Origin: Prostheceraeus crozeri
Taxonomy: Eukaryota; Platyhelminthes; Polycladida; Euryleptidae
DNA length: 64,000 bases
Direction of reading: 5' to 3'
NCBI GenBank assembly: GCA_907163375.1
Contig: CAJQUW010009041.1
Coordinates: 1 to 64,000 of the forward strand
How positions within the stretch are numbered: position 1 is the first letter of the stretch; each line of letters begins with the position of its first letter. The translations under genes were made by a program, and so were the position numbers. Positions 56,971 through 64,000 of the stretch are shown in pieces. The notes below the pieces were generated by a model. It had not been told where the DNA came from and did not search any database. It saw only the letters and a program-made list of their open reading frames with translations.

Positions 56971-57055
56971 TATTACGTAATTTTAATTCAACAGTTTTAT
57001 TATTATTACCTTTCGCTTGCGACATTTTTAATAAAAAAATTTTAAGTTACGAAAA

Positions 57056-57175
57056 TTTTTAATCTATTGTAGTCATGAAAAATTTTTTAAATTAGAAATT
57101 TTTAATCTATTCTAGTTATGAATAAATTTCAAATTAGGAATTTTTAATCTATTCTAGTTACAAAAAAAATGTTAT
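57056..57175. promoter_or_regulatory. Repeated AT-rich motif between pX-like and capsid genes
   Basis: TTTTTAATCTATT(G/C)TAGT(C/T)A occurs three times at about 57056, 57105 and 57142. A similar but different array precedes the capsid gene. The spacing of about 40-50 bp and the position between two same-strand genes suggest a promoter or terminator role, which is inference. Confidence 0.4.
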
Positions 57176-57231
57176 TACTAATTACTAAAAAAAATTTAAG
57201 TTAACAAAAATTTTAATTAACTTATCAGAGC

Positions 57232-57256
57232 GAAGCCCCTCGAGGCTTCAGCCGAT
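57232..57256. repeat. GC-rich hairpin at the capsid gene end
   Basis: GAAGCC-CCTCGA-GGCTTC (57232-57249) overlaps the stop end of the capsid frame. Its reverse strand shares GAGGGGC with the hairpin at 58879-58902 and GGGGCTTCGCTC with the second hairpin of the plus-strand family. Confidence 0.8.
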
Positions 57257-58582
57257 CCTAGCCATCTTTCCATTAAGAATTTCAATAGAATATTTTACAT
57301 CTTCTAGCAATAAACCATAAGCCATCAATGAAGTTGTGGAATCTTTCTTTTCAATAATAATTGTTACATCACAACCAGTCTTTATAATATCTTCAGATTG
57401 TGCACTTAAATCGAAACAGAAAACAGGATATAAATGTCTCCAATCTCCAGGAGTTAATTGTGGTTCAACTCCAAATTCTATACAAAGATTTCGATAAGAA
57501 TCATATCCTTCCATAAATTGATTATTGGTATCATCGAATCTTAATGGATCAATTGGATAACGGGTTTGATTTAATGAAACTTGTAAACTTCGAATTGTAT
57601 TAATATGAAAAAGATTGTTGTTGTTATCAAAACTTGGAGAATTATTTCTTTGAAAAGTTAGTAATAAATATCTTGGAGTATTCGCAGTTCTAGTAAAATG
57701 CCAGTTAAATCTTTGTTCGGAAAAAGTTACTGAACTAGCAGTACGCTTTAGAAAATTTACTGGAATTGGTTTGTTAGTATTTAATCTTTTTGCAATAGCT
57801 GTTTCAATCTTTAAACTAGGAGTAATATGCTTAATCCACCATTCAAGTCTATCAATTTTTAAATATGCTTTTTTTCCAGTCTTACCAAAAAAGATTAATT
57901 CATTATTTGCTGTACGATGAATTATTAACTTAAATTTTAATTGATATGATATTTTACCATAATCTAAATATCCAAATAATGGAGACAATGACCAATTAAC
58001 TGTCTGTTTACTTTTCTTGTTAAATTCACGTCTTTCTTTATATGCACTATTGTTTGTTTTATTTAAATGTTTTGCAATATTTTCTACATCTTTCGCAATT
58101 CCTGCTGCATCTGTTCCAGCGTGAGTTAAATCATCAACAATTATACCATCATTAGTATCAGGAAACCAACCTTCGATTTCATACTTTTTATTATTTTCAC
58201 CAATTGTTATAAATCTAAGCATTGTATCAATTACACCTGGAGAATCACTTATTGTTTCTATATTTTGAGTTGCAACATCTAAACGCATTTGTGTAAATAA
58301 TCTTGGAAAAAAATTATTCTCTAGTGCAATATTATCGGTTTCTGGTAATGGTGTTGTAAAATTAGCATCAAGATATAAAGAATGTTCACAGTGTAAAAAT
58401 GAATCAGGTAGATATATATAACTCTGCTGATTATCAACTTCAAAAATTAAATCACCTCCAGTATTTACTCTACTGGAAGATCCGGGATTCATAGCAATTC
58501 TTATATAGTCATTCTTTTTTTGATTGCAACTGACGAACGGAGGATCGTCTAATCTTAATTTATTTTCGATAAGCGAAGACAT
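57248..58582 (-). CDS. Major capsid protein (double jelly roll) of the Polinton
   Basis: This 444-residue protein matches the layout of the worm F54H12.2-like family, identified as the Polinton major capsid protein. An N-terminal strand-rich part includes SYIYLPDSFLHCEHSLYLDA and NNFFPRLFTQMRLDVATQNI. The middle has KISYQLKFKLIIHR and LKIDRLEWWIKHITPSLKIE, and the C-terminal half LHINTIRSLQVSLNQTRYPI-like and DWRHLYPVFCFDLSAQSED blocks. These correspond to the two jelly rolls and the connecting region. It would assemble as trimeric hexon-like capsomers. The coding sequence contains no internal GC-rich hairpin, unlike several neighbours; one hairpin sits exactly at its 3' end. The frame looks whole. 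My match is by remembered block order, not by a search. Confidence 0.8.
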   Translation of the reverse strand: MSSLIENKLRLDDPPFVSCNQKKNDYIRIAMNPGSSSRVNTGGDLIFEVDNQQSYIYLPDSFLHCEHSLYLDANFTTPLPETDNIALENNFFPRLFTQMRLDVATQNIETISDSPGVIDTMLRFITIGENNKKYEIEGWFPDTNDGIIVDDLTHAGTDAAGIAKDVENIAKHLNKTNNSAYKERREFNKKSKQTVNWSLSPLFGYLDYGKISYQLKFKLIIHRTANNELIFFGKTGKKAYLKIDRLEWWIKHITPSLKIETAIAKRLNTNKPIPVNFLKRTASSVTFSEQRFNWHFTRTANTPRYLLLTFQRNNSPSFDNNNNLFHINTIRSLQVSLNQTRYPIDPLRFDDTNNQFMEGYDSYRNLCIEFGVEPQLTPGDWRHLYPVFCFDLSAQSEDIIKTGCDVTIIIEKKDSTTSLMAYGLLLEDVKYSIEILNGKMARIG

Positions 58583-58599
58583 TTTTATAAAAAATAATT

Positions 58600-58733
58600 T
58601 GACTTTTTGTTTTTCTCACACACAGAAAAAATTCTGCTAAAATAATTTTACTAAAAAAATTTTGCTAAGAAAATTTTCCTAAAAAAATTTTCCTAAAAAA
58701 AATTTTACTAAAAAACATAATTTTAGAATTTTG
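58600..58733. promoter_or_regulatory. Tandem AAAATTTTNCTAA motifs upstream of the capsid gene
   Basis: About six units of the type AAAATTTT(A/G/C)CTAA stand in tandem between the capsid and minor capsid genes. On the minus strand they read TTAGNAAAATTTT upstream of the capsid start. They are good candidates for a late promoter or a transcription-termination region, but nothing in the sequence proves it. Confidence 0.5.
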
Positions 58734-59309
58734 CTAGACCAGCTCCGCTACAGCTTTGCTGGTTAAACGAAGGTTGCTATTAACACCATTACCTCTTATT
58801 TCTTCAATTGAACGAACCGTAGGTTCAATTGAACGTTTTATGGCTACGCCTGATTTCTTCTTATGTTTACTATAAGACGGAGCTCCGCCCCTCAAGGTTT
58901 CCCCAACAGCTATGTTAGCAATTTTATTTTTTGTTTCCTCTGAAAGTTTTTTTAAATTTTTTAGTTCTTCGGAATCATTCCTAAGTTTACGAATAGCTTC
59001 TAGTTGTTTTAATTCGTTTTGAGACTTAACAGCATTTGATATTGCACTAGCTGTACTACCTATAGCAGCTGCTCCTTTTGCAGCAGATGTAATCAAATCT
59101 TTATTATTTTTAATTAAGTTAACGATACTTCCAATACCAGAGAAGATGCCAGCTCCTTCCGTGTGAACGGCACCTGCGGTGCCTAGGAACTTTTGTGTTC
59201 CGACTGTTTCTCTATTATCATAATGATAAACAGGATTCATACGTGGTTCATGAGCAATTCTTTGATTTGAAGCAAAATGTTTAAGATTGTGTTTATAAAT
59301 TATACGCAT
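58734..59309 (-). CDS. pVI-like minor capsid protein of the Polinton
   Basis: This 191-residue protein has a short basic N-terminus, a glycine-rich amphipathic region (GAGIFSGIGSIVNLIKNNKD, about residues 52-72) and an alanine-rich helix (ITSAAKGAAAIGSTASAISN). Next come a charged coiled-coil-like helix and a basic tail with KHKKKSGVAIKR. The glycine/hydrophobic amphipathic region followed by an Ala-rich helix resembles adenovirus pVI, the membrane-lytic minor capsid protein. It contains two candidate adenain cleavage motifs of the (M/I/L)xGx-G or xGG-x type: LRGG-A and IRGN-G, which fits the protease encoded nearby. Four GC-rich hairpins fall inside it, including one that encodes LRGGA. The frame looks whole. 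Confidence 0.65.
   Translation of the reverse strand: MRIIYKHNLKHFASNQRIAHEPRMNPVYHYDNRETVGTQKFLGTAGAVHTEGAGIFSGIGSIVNLIKNNKDLITSAAKGAAAIGSTASAISNAVKSQNELKQLEAIRKLRNDSEELKNLKKLSEETKNKIANIAVGETLRGGAPSYSKHKKKSGVAIKRSIEPTVRSIEEIRGNGVNSNLRLTSKAVAELV
58739..58762. repeat. GC-rich hairpin at the minor capsid gene end
   Basis: CCAGC (58739-58743) and GCTGG (58758-58762) pair across a 14-base loop that contains GCTCCGC-type sequence. It sits at the 3' end of the minor capsid frame. Confidence 0.65.
58811..58852. repeat. Double-hairpin element inside the minor capsid gene
   Basis: GAACC-GTA-GGTTC (58815-58827) and GGC-TAC-GCC (58843-58851) are the same two hairpins as at 55073-55100, here separated by an extra 13 bases. 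On the minus strand the element encodes part of KRSIEPTVRSIEE and lies in frame. Confidence 0.9.
58879..58902. repeat. GC-rich palindromic element inside the minor capsid gene
   Basis: CGGAGCTCCG is a perfect palindrome (58878-58887) followed by CCCCTCAAGG. The reverse strand CCTTGAGGGGC resembles the CCTCGAGGGGC of the hairpin at 57232. It encodes LRGGAPS, which includes a candidate adenain site. Confidence 0.75.
59169..59201. repeat. Double-hairpin element inside the minor capsid gene
   Basis: GGCACC-TGC-GGTGCC (59169-59183) is followed two bases later by GGAAC-TTTTGT-GTTCC (59186-59201). The architecture is two adjacent hairpins, one with a 3-base loop. It lies in frame near the N-terminus of the protein. 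Confidence 0.88.
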
Positions 59310-59362
59310 TTTTTAGGATTAAATTTGACTTTTGGGAAAAAATATTTACGTTAATATTTACG

Positions 59363-60250
59363 CTAAGATTTGCGTTTGTGAATGGACAACAACTTCGAGA
59401 TAACTTTATTAATTGATTGTTGCACTTTATCTATTGCGTCAAGTAGCGTGTGATGTACTTTAATTTCTTTTCTATTAACTTGCATTTTCTGCTGATTCAT
59501 CTTCAACGCCGTTTTAAGAGCATTTAACTTAATTTTAAGAACATCTAATTGTCTTTTAACAGAATCTAACTGTTCTTTACTTTCTTTAGAGTATTCTTGT
59601 AAATTTTTCTTTAATTCATTTTCTAAATTGATTTTAAGAGTTTTCATTTTATCAACTCTTTGATTAAGTGAGTTTACTTTATTTATTATTCTATTCATCT
59701 TTTTCATTTGTTGAGTAATTTTAGAACTTAATTCATCAACACTTTTTTGGAATGTAGTTTGTAACTGCTTTAAACTTTTTTTAATTCTTTCAGGTAGTTT
59801 TTCTATTTCATCTTCTAATTGCTCTTTCAATAGTTGTATCTGATGTTTATTTTTAATGACTGCAGATTTTAAATTTATAGAAAGTAATATTAAAATTTTT
59901 GATTGTTCAGAAATCTTTTTAAAAAGTTTTGCTATATCTGCTTCTAGCTCTCTATCCTTTTTATCAAGTTTTAATAATTTTTCGTTTAATGATTTGTCAT
60001 TAAGTTTAAGCAACTTTAATTCATTCATCAGTGGAACCAAAACATCGTTTATATATTTTTCTTTTAAGTCATTGATTTGTGTATCAACATATTGTTTATT
60101 TGTCAACTCTGTATTTTGTTGCGGAAGAATAGAAAGATGCAATGGACCAGATAAAACATCTCCAGTTTTCATAATATAATTTTCCATTTCTATTTCTAAT
60201 TCACGATTATTCGGGATATATGCACCTCCACCAACATTTTGTAACATCAT
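59363..60250 (-). CDS. Fibre-like coiled-coil protein of the Polinton
   Basis: The 295-residue protein begins MMLQNVGGGAYIPNNRELEI, then MKTGDVLSGPLHLS...LTNKQYVD (about residues 30-60). That resembles the G(D)-x-LSG-x-L-x(n)-TNKxYVD motif of phage and viral tail fibres, usually a trimerisation element. The rest is an unbroken heptad-like coiled coil rich in L, K, E, Q and N. I suggest a virion fibre or scaffold; attachment to host cells is inference. It is the first minus-strand gene of the structural cluster and is divergent from the plus-strand genes that begin at 60326. The frame looks whole. Confidence 0.6.
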   Translation of the reverse strand: MMLQNVGGGAYIPNNRELEIEMENYIMKTGDVLSGPLHLSILPQQNTELTNKQYVDTQINDLKEKYINDVLVPLMNELKLLKLNDKSLNEKLLKLDKKDRELEADIAKLFKKISEQSKILILLSINLKSAVIKNKHQIQLLKEQLEDEIEKLPERIKKSLKQLQTTFQKSVDELSSKITQQMKKMNRIINKVNSLNQRVDKMKTLKINLENELKKNLQEYSKESKEQLDSVKRQLDVLKIKLNALKTALKMNQQKMQVNRKEIKVHHTLLDAIDKVQQSINKVISKLLSIHKRKS

Positions 60251-60325
60251 TTTTTAACAATAAAAAAATAAAATTTTTTCTAATAAAAATAAAAAAATAA
60301 AATTTTTTCTAATAAAAATAAAAAA
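60251..60325. promoter_or_regulatory. Divergent intergenic region with duplicated AT motif
   Basis: This 75-base gap separates the minus-strand structural cluster from the plus-strand genes. ATAAAATTTTTTCTAATAAAAATAAAAAA is present twice in tandem. It most likely contains promoters for both directions; this is inference from the position. Confidence 0.5.
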
Positions 60326-61760
60326 ATGGAAAAACCAAATTTAAAAAAATTATATTCGTCCGCATCATCCTGTTCTTCTTATTCGACGAGATCAACGGGA
60401 TTTGAAAATAAATGTTTTGATAATAATAATAATAATAATCCATGTATAGATGTTAATCTTTTGTTTGAATTACAAGCCGAAATATTTAGAGAACAGATTA
60501 AAGTTTTACCTTCTATAGAAACTAATTATTGTTTATTTCCAGGTGATCCATTTATTAAATTTATGGATATTGTTAGTAAATATAATGATGTAGCTTATGT
60601 GGAATTAAATAAAGAAAATATGGTTATTATTGGTCATAATAATGTTTATGGTTTTATTAGAGCAGTATTACCAATTAGTAATACTGATTGGATAGAAACT
60701 AAAATTATTAATTATATCAATATTAAAGAATTAGTTAAAAAATTAAAATCTTTTTCCAAAGAAAAAATTAGATTATTTGTTGACGATTAAAATCAATATA
60801 ACATTCACATAGAGAGTAAAAAACATAATGAAGAATTATTATGTCAAGTTTATTATAGAGACACAATTTATAAACAAGAAACATTAGAAATGCCGCAAAG
60901 ATATGATGATGATACATATATAGGATTATATTCAAATTTAAATATTAATTTATTAAAATCTTATATAAATGGTTTGGCCCAACAAGAAAAAAATTATATG
61001 TGGACTACACCTTATACTATTAACAATGACCATAATCATAATCATAATAAACGAACCGAAGGTTCTAGGGCTTTTCCCGATCTTAAAGAATCTTATAATA
61101 ATAATAATGATGATCCTGAAACATCTGAAAAAGGTGTAAATGGTAAAAAAGATTATAAAAATATTAGTAATTATAAAAATTTAAGTGAAGAAAAATTTAT
61201 ATCTCATACTGATCTACATGATATTAATACTACATATAATCAAAATTTATCTAAATTTCATTTTCTTACAATTGAAAATAATAATGATGGTATAGTTGAA
61301 GATAATGTTCGACAACTATGTGTCGGGTCTACAAAATTTAAATTAGGATTTACTTAAAATTAAATTAGGATCAATTTAAGATTTTATCATCTTTAATAAA
61401 AACTAAAAGTGATTCAGATTATGGTGGTGTTATTAAATTTTCCAAAAGAGAACAAAGACCAATATTTTTCTCTATTATATTATTATCAGATAAAAGATGT
61501 AATTTAGAGTTAGATATTCCGATAAGAGAATGGTATCCAATCCCAAAAAGTGTAATTTATGATGTTGGAGAAACAATTTATGATGATGATGAAGAATCAA
61601 TTGATGATGATGATGATGATGAAGAATCAATAGTTAGTGAAAATAAATTTAAATTATCTTTTGATAAAACGTTATATGATAAAACTTAATATGATAAAAC
61701 TTAATATGATAAAACTTAATGTGATAAAGAAAATAAAATAACTTAAGAATGTGAAATATA
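60326..61760 (+). pseudogene. Unrecognised broken plus-strand gene region of the Polinton
   Basis: I recognise no family here. Open stretches encode an N-terminal low-complexity part (SSASSCSSYSTRS, an asparagine run) and a folded-looking part with PSIETNYCLFPGDPF and VYGFIRAVLPISNTDW. A later part has asparagine, histidine and aspartate runs, and an acidic D/E tail near 61590-61630. Short near-exact tandem repeats occur near 61665-61720. A GC-rich double hairpin lies at 61052-61080. The region is broken, with several of the element's breaks falling in it, and I do not assign a product. A DNA-clamp-like or accessory replication role is conceivable from its place before the polymerase but is not shown. 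Confidence 0.5.
61052..61080 (+). repeat. Double-hairpin element (GAACC-GAA-GGTTC plus GGG-CTTTT-CCC)
   Basis: The first stem is perfect with a 3-base loop (61053-61065). The second, at 61068-61078, is shorter. It encodes RTEGSRAFP, similar to the peptide RTExSRASP from the two copies in the polymerase gene. Confidence 0.9.
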
Positions 61761-62197
61761 TAATAATATATGATAACTCTCAAGTCCTTGATATTAGAAT
61801 GTTTATATCTAAAATTAAAACACAAATTTTTCTTTAAAAAATAAAAAATGGAAAATACCAAGTTTTATTGTAACTTATGTAAAAAAAAATTGCAAACAAA
61901 AAGAAGTTATCAATCTCATTTAAATAGTAAATTGCATTTACAAAATGTAGAACGAGTTGATGAAGGAAATATATTAAAATGAAATAGTTATAAAAACTAT
62001 CTAGAAACATTGCCTACTGATATAAAAGTTAAAAAAATGTTTGATGATTATTCACATTCGGAATATAAAAAAGTTTTTAATAGTGAAGATGAGACCCTAC
62101 CAGATGGAAGATATTTATTTAGCGATACTGATGAATTTGATGAAGCTGAACGAACCGATGAAGCGGTAACAGATATAAAATATTTATTTAATGAATC

Positions 62198-62229
62198 GGT
62201 TCGAACCGAAGTTTCCAGGGCTTCGCCCG
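62198..62229 (+). repeat. Double-hairpin element in the polymerase gene, copy 1
   Basis: GGTTCGAACC (62198-62207) is a perfect palindrome and GGGC-TTC-GCCC (62218-62228) a 3-base-loop hairpin. It encodes the peptide RTEVSRASP in frame. A related partial copy, GAACGAACCGATGAAGCGG, lies about 50 bases upstream. Confidence 0.9.
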
Positions 62230-63755
62230 TTGAACATAATGAAACCGATGAAACTTTTTATAATGTATTAGCAAACTTTTTCAAAATATTTAAGAAATCT
62301 TTCAAATGTTATATGAATGTAGAAGTACTTTATACAAAAAATGGACCTGATGGAATTCCTGAAGAAATAATACAAGGACATTTTACAAATTCACAAGAAA
62401 TTCATAATGTAAATGATATACAACCCATATTTGAATCGATGATACTTAAATTAGAAAATTGTATAATTGAAGCCCAGTTACGTGAATCTGGTTGGAGATT
62501 TGTTAAAATACTATCTAAGAAAATAGTAATTGATAAATATAAAAATAATACTGGTGGTAGTTATGTTCCTTTGCCTTTCAGTTCACCACAAATAATCAAC
62601 ATAAAAAATGAAGATGATTATTGTTTTCTGTGGAGTATTATAGCACATTTACATCCTGCAAAATATCACAAAGAAAGACAAGGTCATTACAATAAAGAAG
62701 AATACATAAAGGAATTTGATCTCTCTGATGGCTTACATGAATTTCCATATGATTATAATAGGTTAATAAAGTTTCATAAAAAGAATAAAAATTTAATAGA
62801 AGTAAATGTTTTTGAATTAAATGTGAATTATGTTTCTATTGGTAAAATTACTCCACTTTACTCAGATTCAAGGAAATTTTATTTGAATTATAAAAATTTA
62901 TGTCAATCAGAAATAGTATATAATGATAGAGGAAATTACATGCATCATAATATTTATTACCAAGGAAATATAATATGTACAGAAAAATTTGAAATTATTA
63001 AAAAACTATCACCAATAATGATTAATCATAATAATTATAAAGGACGTAATTATAATTATGATTATGATTCCGATTATTTATCTTTATCTTTAGAATATCA
63101 ACAAAAATTACAAAATTTAAATGAAATTTTACAAAAATGTAAAACAGATTATCAACAACAAACAAAAATATTAGTACAAGAATATGGCCATAAATATCAA
63201 AATAAGATAGAAACGATTCAAAAATTAAATGAAGACAATAAAGAATTAAATAATGAAGAAAATGAAACCAATCAAAAAATAAATGAATCTTCAAAAAAAT
63301 GTCTACAACAATATAAAGAACAATATGATAAAGAATATAGTTATCAGTTACAAATATTAAATCAAAATTTTCATCGAAGTACATTTAATCTTACAAAAGA
63401 AATTGATGAAACACATGAAATATATAAAGATAAATTTGAAAAATTAAAACAAACAAAGCAACCAGCACAAGCGAATATTTTATATTATCAGGGTCATTTT
63501 ATATTGTGTAAAGATGTTTCTATATTTGCAAAAACTTCAGACAATGCTAATTTTCCTTGTCTCCAATGTATGAAAAGTTTTAGAACTAGAGAAGAAATGA
63601 ATAGACATTTGGAGAATTGCCAACAAAACGAAGCAGTCGAAAATACTTTTCCTAAAGATGATTATTTAGAATACAATAAATGGTATTTCAAAAATAAAGT
63701 ACCCTTTACAATATATTGTGATTTCGAAGCATATAATGTTAATATGACACAAAAT

Positions 63756-63787
63756 CGAACGGAAAGTTCCAGGGCTTCGCCCGATTC
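63756..63787 (+). repeat. Double-hairpin element in the polymerase gene, copy 2
   Basis: GAAC-GGAAA-GTTC (63757-63769) and GGGC-TTC-GCCC (63772-63782). It encodes RTESSRASP in frame, only eight residues after the Exo I-like motif, in what should be a surface loop. Confidence 0.9.
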
Positions 63788-64000
63788 TGAAAATGATAAC
63801 TATGAAAAAAGTGCAGCTGAACAAAGTAAAGAAAAATATTTATTTGAACAAAAGCCATTATGTTGGGGAATGTACATTCATTCAAATTATCCTGAATTAT
63901 TTAAATCAGAATATTATCAATACTATGGTGAAGATAGTTCAGAAATGTTTACAAAGAAAGTAGAAGAATTACAAAATTATTTTTCACAATTGCTTGAAAC

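Larger units (their letters stand above)
53900..64000. mobile_element. Polinton/adintovirus-like element, left part, broken
   Basis: A composition change, a repeat array near 53900-54460 and a gene set typical of Polintons (Mavericks) mark this element: adenain-like protease, retroviral-type integrase, double-jelly-roll capsid protein, minor virion proteins and a protein-primed DNA polymerase B. It runs off the right edge of the window, so the second terminus and probably the packaging ATPase are not seen. Most structural genes are long open frames, which suggests a young fossil, but the visible part is broken in about five places. The left end is approximate because I could not recognise a terminal inverted repeat or the expected target duplication. 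Confidence 0.9.
61848..64000 (+). pseudogene. Polinton DNA polymerase B, N-terminal part, runs off the window
   Basis: The region opens with a C2H2 zinc finger (CNLCKKKLQTKRSYQSHLNSKLH). It continues with the block SYVPLPFSSPQIINIKNEDD and CFLWSIIAHLHP (62560-62655), which precedes the polymerase in protein-primed PolB proteins of Polintons. Then follows a coiled-coil stretch (63085-63460), a second finger (CLQCMKSFRTREEMNRHLENC, 63555-63620) and the Exo I-like motif CDFEAYN (about 63717-63735). The catalytic polymerase domain lies beyond the window. The enzyme would replicate the element with a protein primer. The coiled-coil segment between the two conserved parts is unusual. Two double hairpins (62198-62229, 63756-63787) lie in it. 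It appears slightly broken near its beginning. Confidence 0.85.

Noticed and set aside
53900-64000. CRISPR array or bacterial operon in the AT-rich right end
   Set aside because: The repeats are not of CRISPR form, and the gene set is that of a eukaryotic Polinton/adintovirus.

Overview
The window is from an invertebrate animal genome. Evidence: one spliced neurotransmitter-receptor gene with canonical GT-AG introns, a tRNA-derived SINE, many decayed Tc1/mariner, hAT, piggyBac, LINE and Penelope-type remains, and a Polinton/adintovirus-like element. The sequence alone does not fix the phylum.

Positions 1-18068 are gene-poor and built from fossils: two Tc1 copies, two mariner halves, a non-autonomous hAT-like element with an 8-bp target duplication, LINE reverse-transcriptase remnants and several foldback repeats.

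Positions 18069-47019 carry the only convincing host gene. Three minus-strand exons of a Cys-loop ligand-gated ion channel (GABA-A/GRD-like subunit) lie at 46901-47019, 27251-27321 and 18069-18313. Their phases fit, and together they cover the start of the extracellular ligand-binding domain. The two introns, about 19.6 kb and 8.9 kb, hold most of the transposon debris. The larger intron contains a nest: a Tc1 element (33800-39264) is split by a CAC-ended DNA transposon with near-identical 475-bp inverted repeats and a TCCT target duplication (34246-38061). That element carries a 237-bp MITE-like insert (36310-36546).

Positions 47020-53900 show only weak first-exon candidates and a CR1-like LINE tail.

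Positions 53900-64000 are the left part of a much more AT-rich Polinton/adintovirus-like element running off the right edge. It has an adenain-type protease; a joined PLA2-like/integrase frame; a pX-like core protein; a double-jelly-roll capsid protein; a pVI-like minor capsid protein; a fibre-like coiled-coil protein; an unrecognised broken region; and the N-terminal part of a protein-primed DNA polymerase B. The visible part appears broken in about five places. No packaging ATPase is visible.

The most unusual signal is in this element. A family of small GC-rich hairpins, usually two in tandem and often with 3-nt loops, is scattered through most of its genes in both orientations. They lie in linkers and gene ends, and one cluster sits exactly at the PLA2-integrase junction. 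They resemble, in architecture only, mitochondrial double-hairpin elements and Rickettsia palindromic elements.
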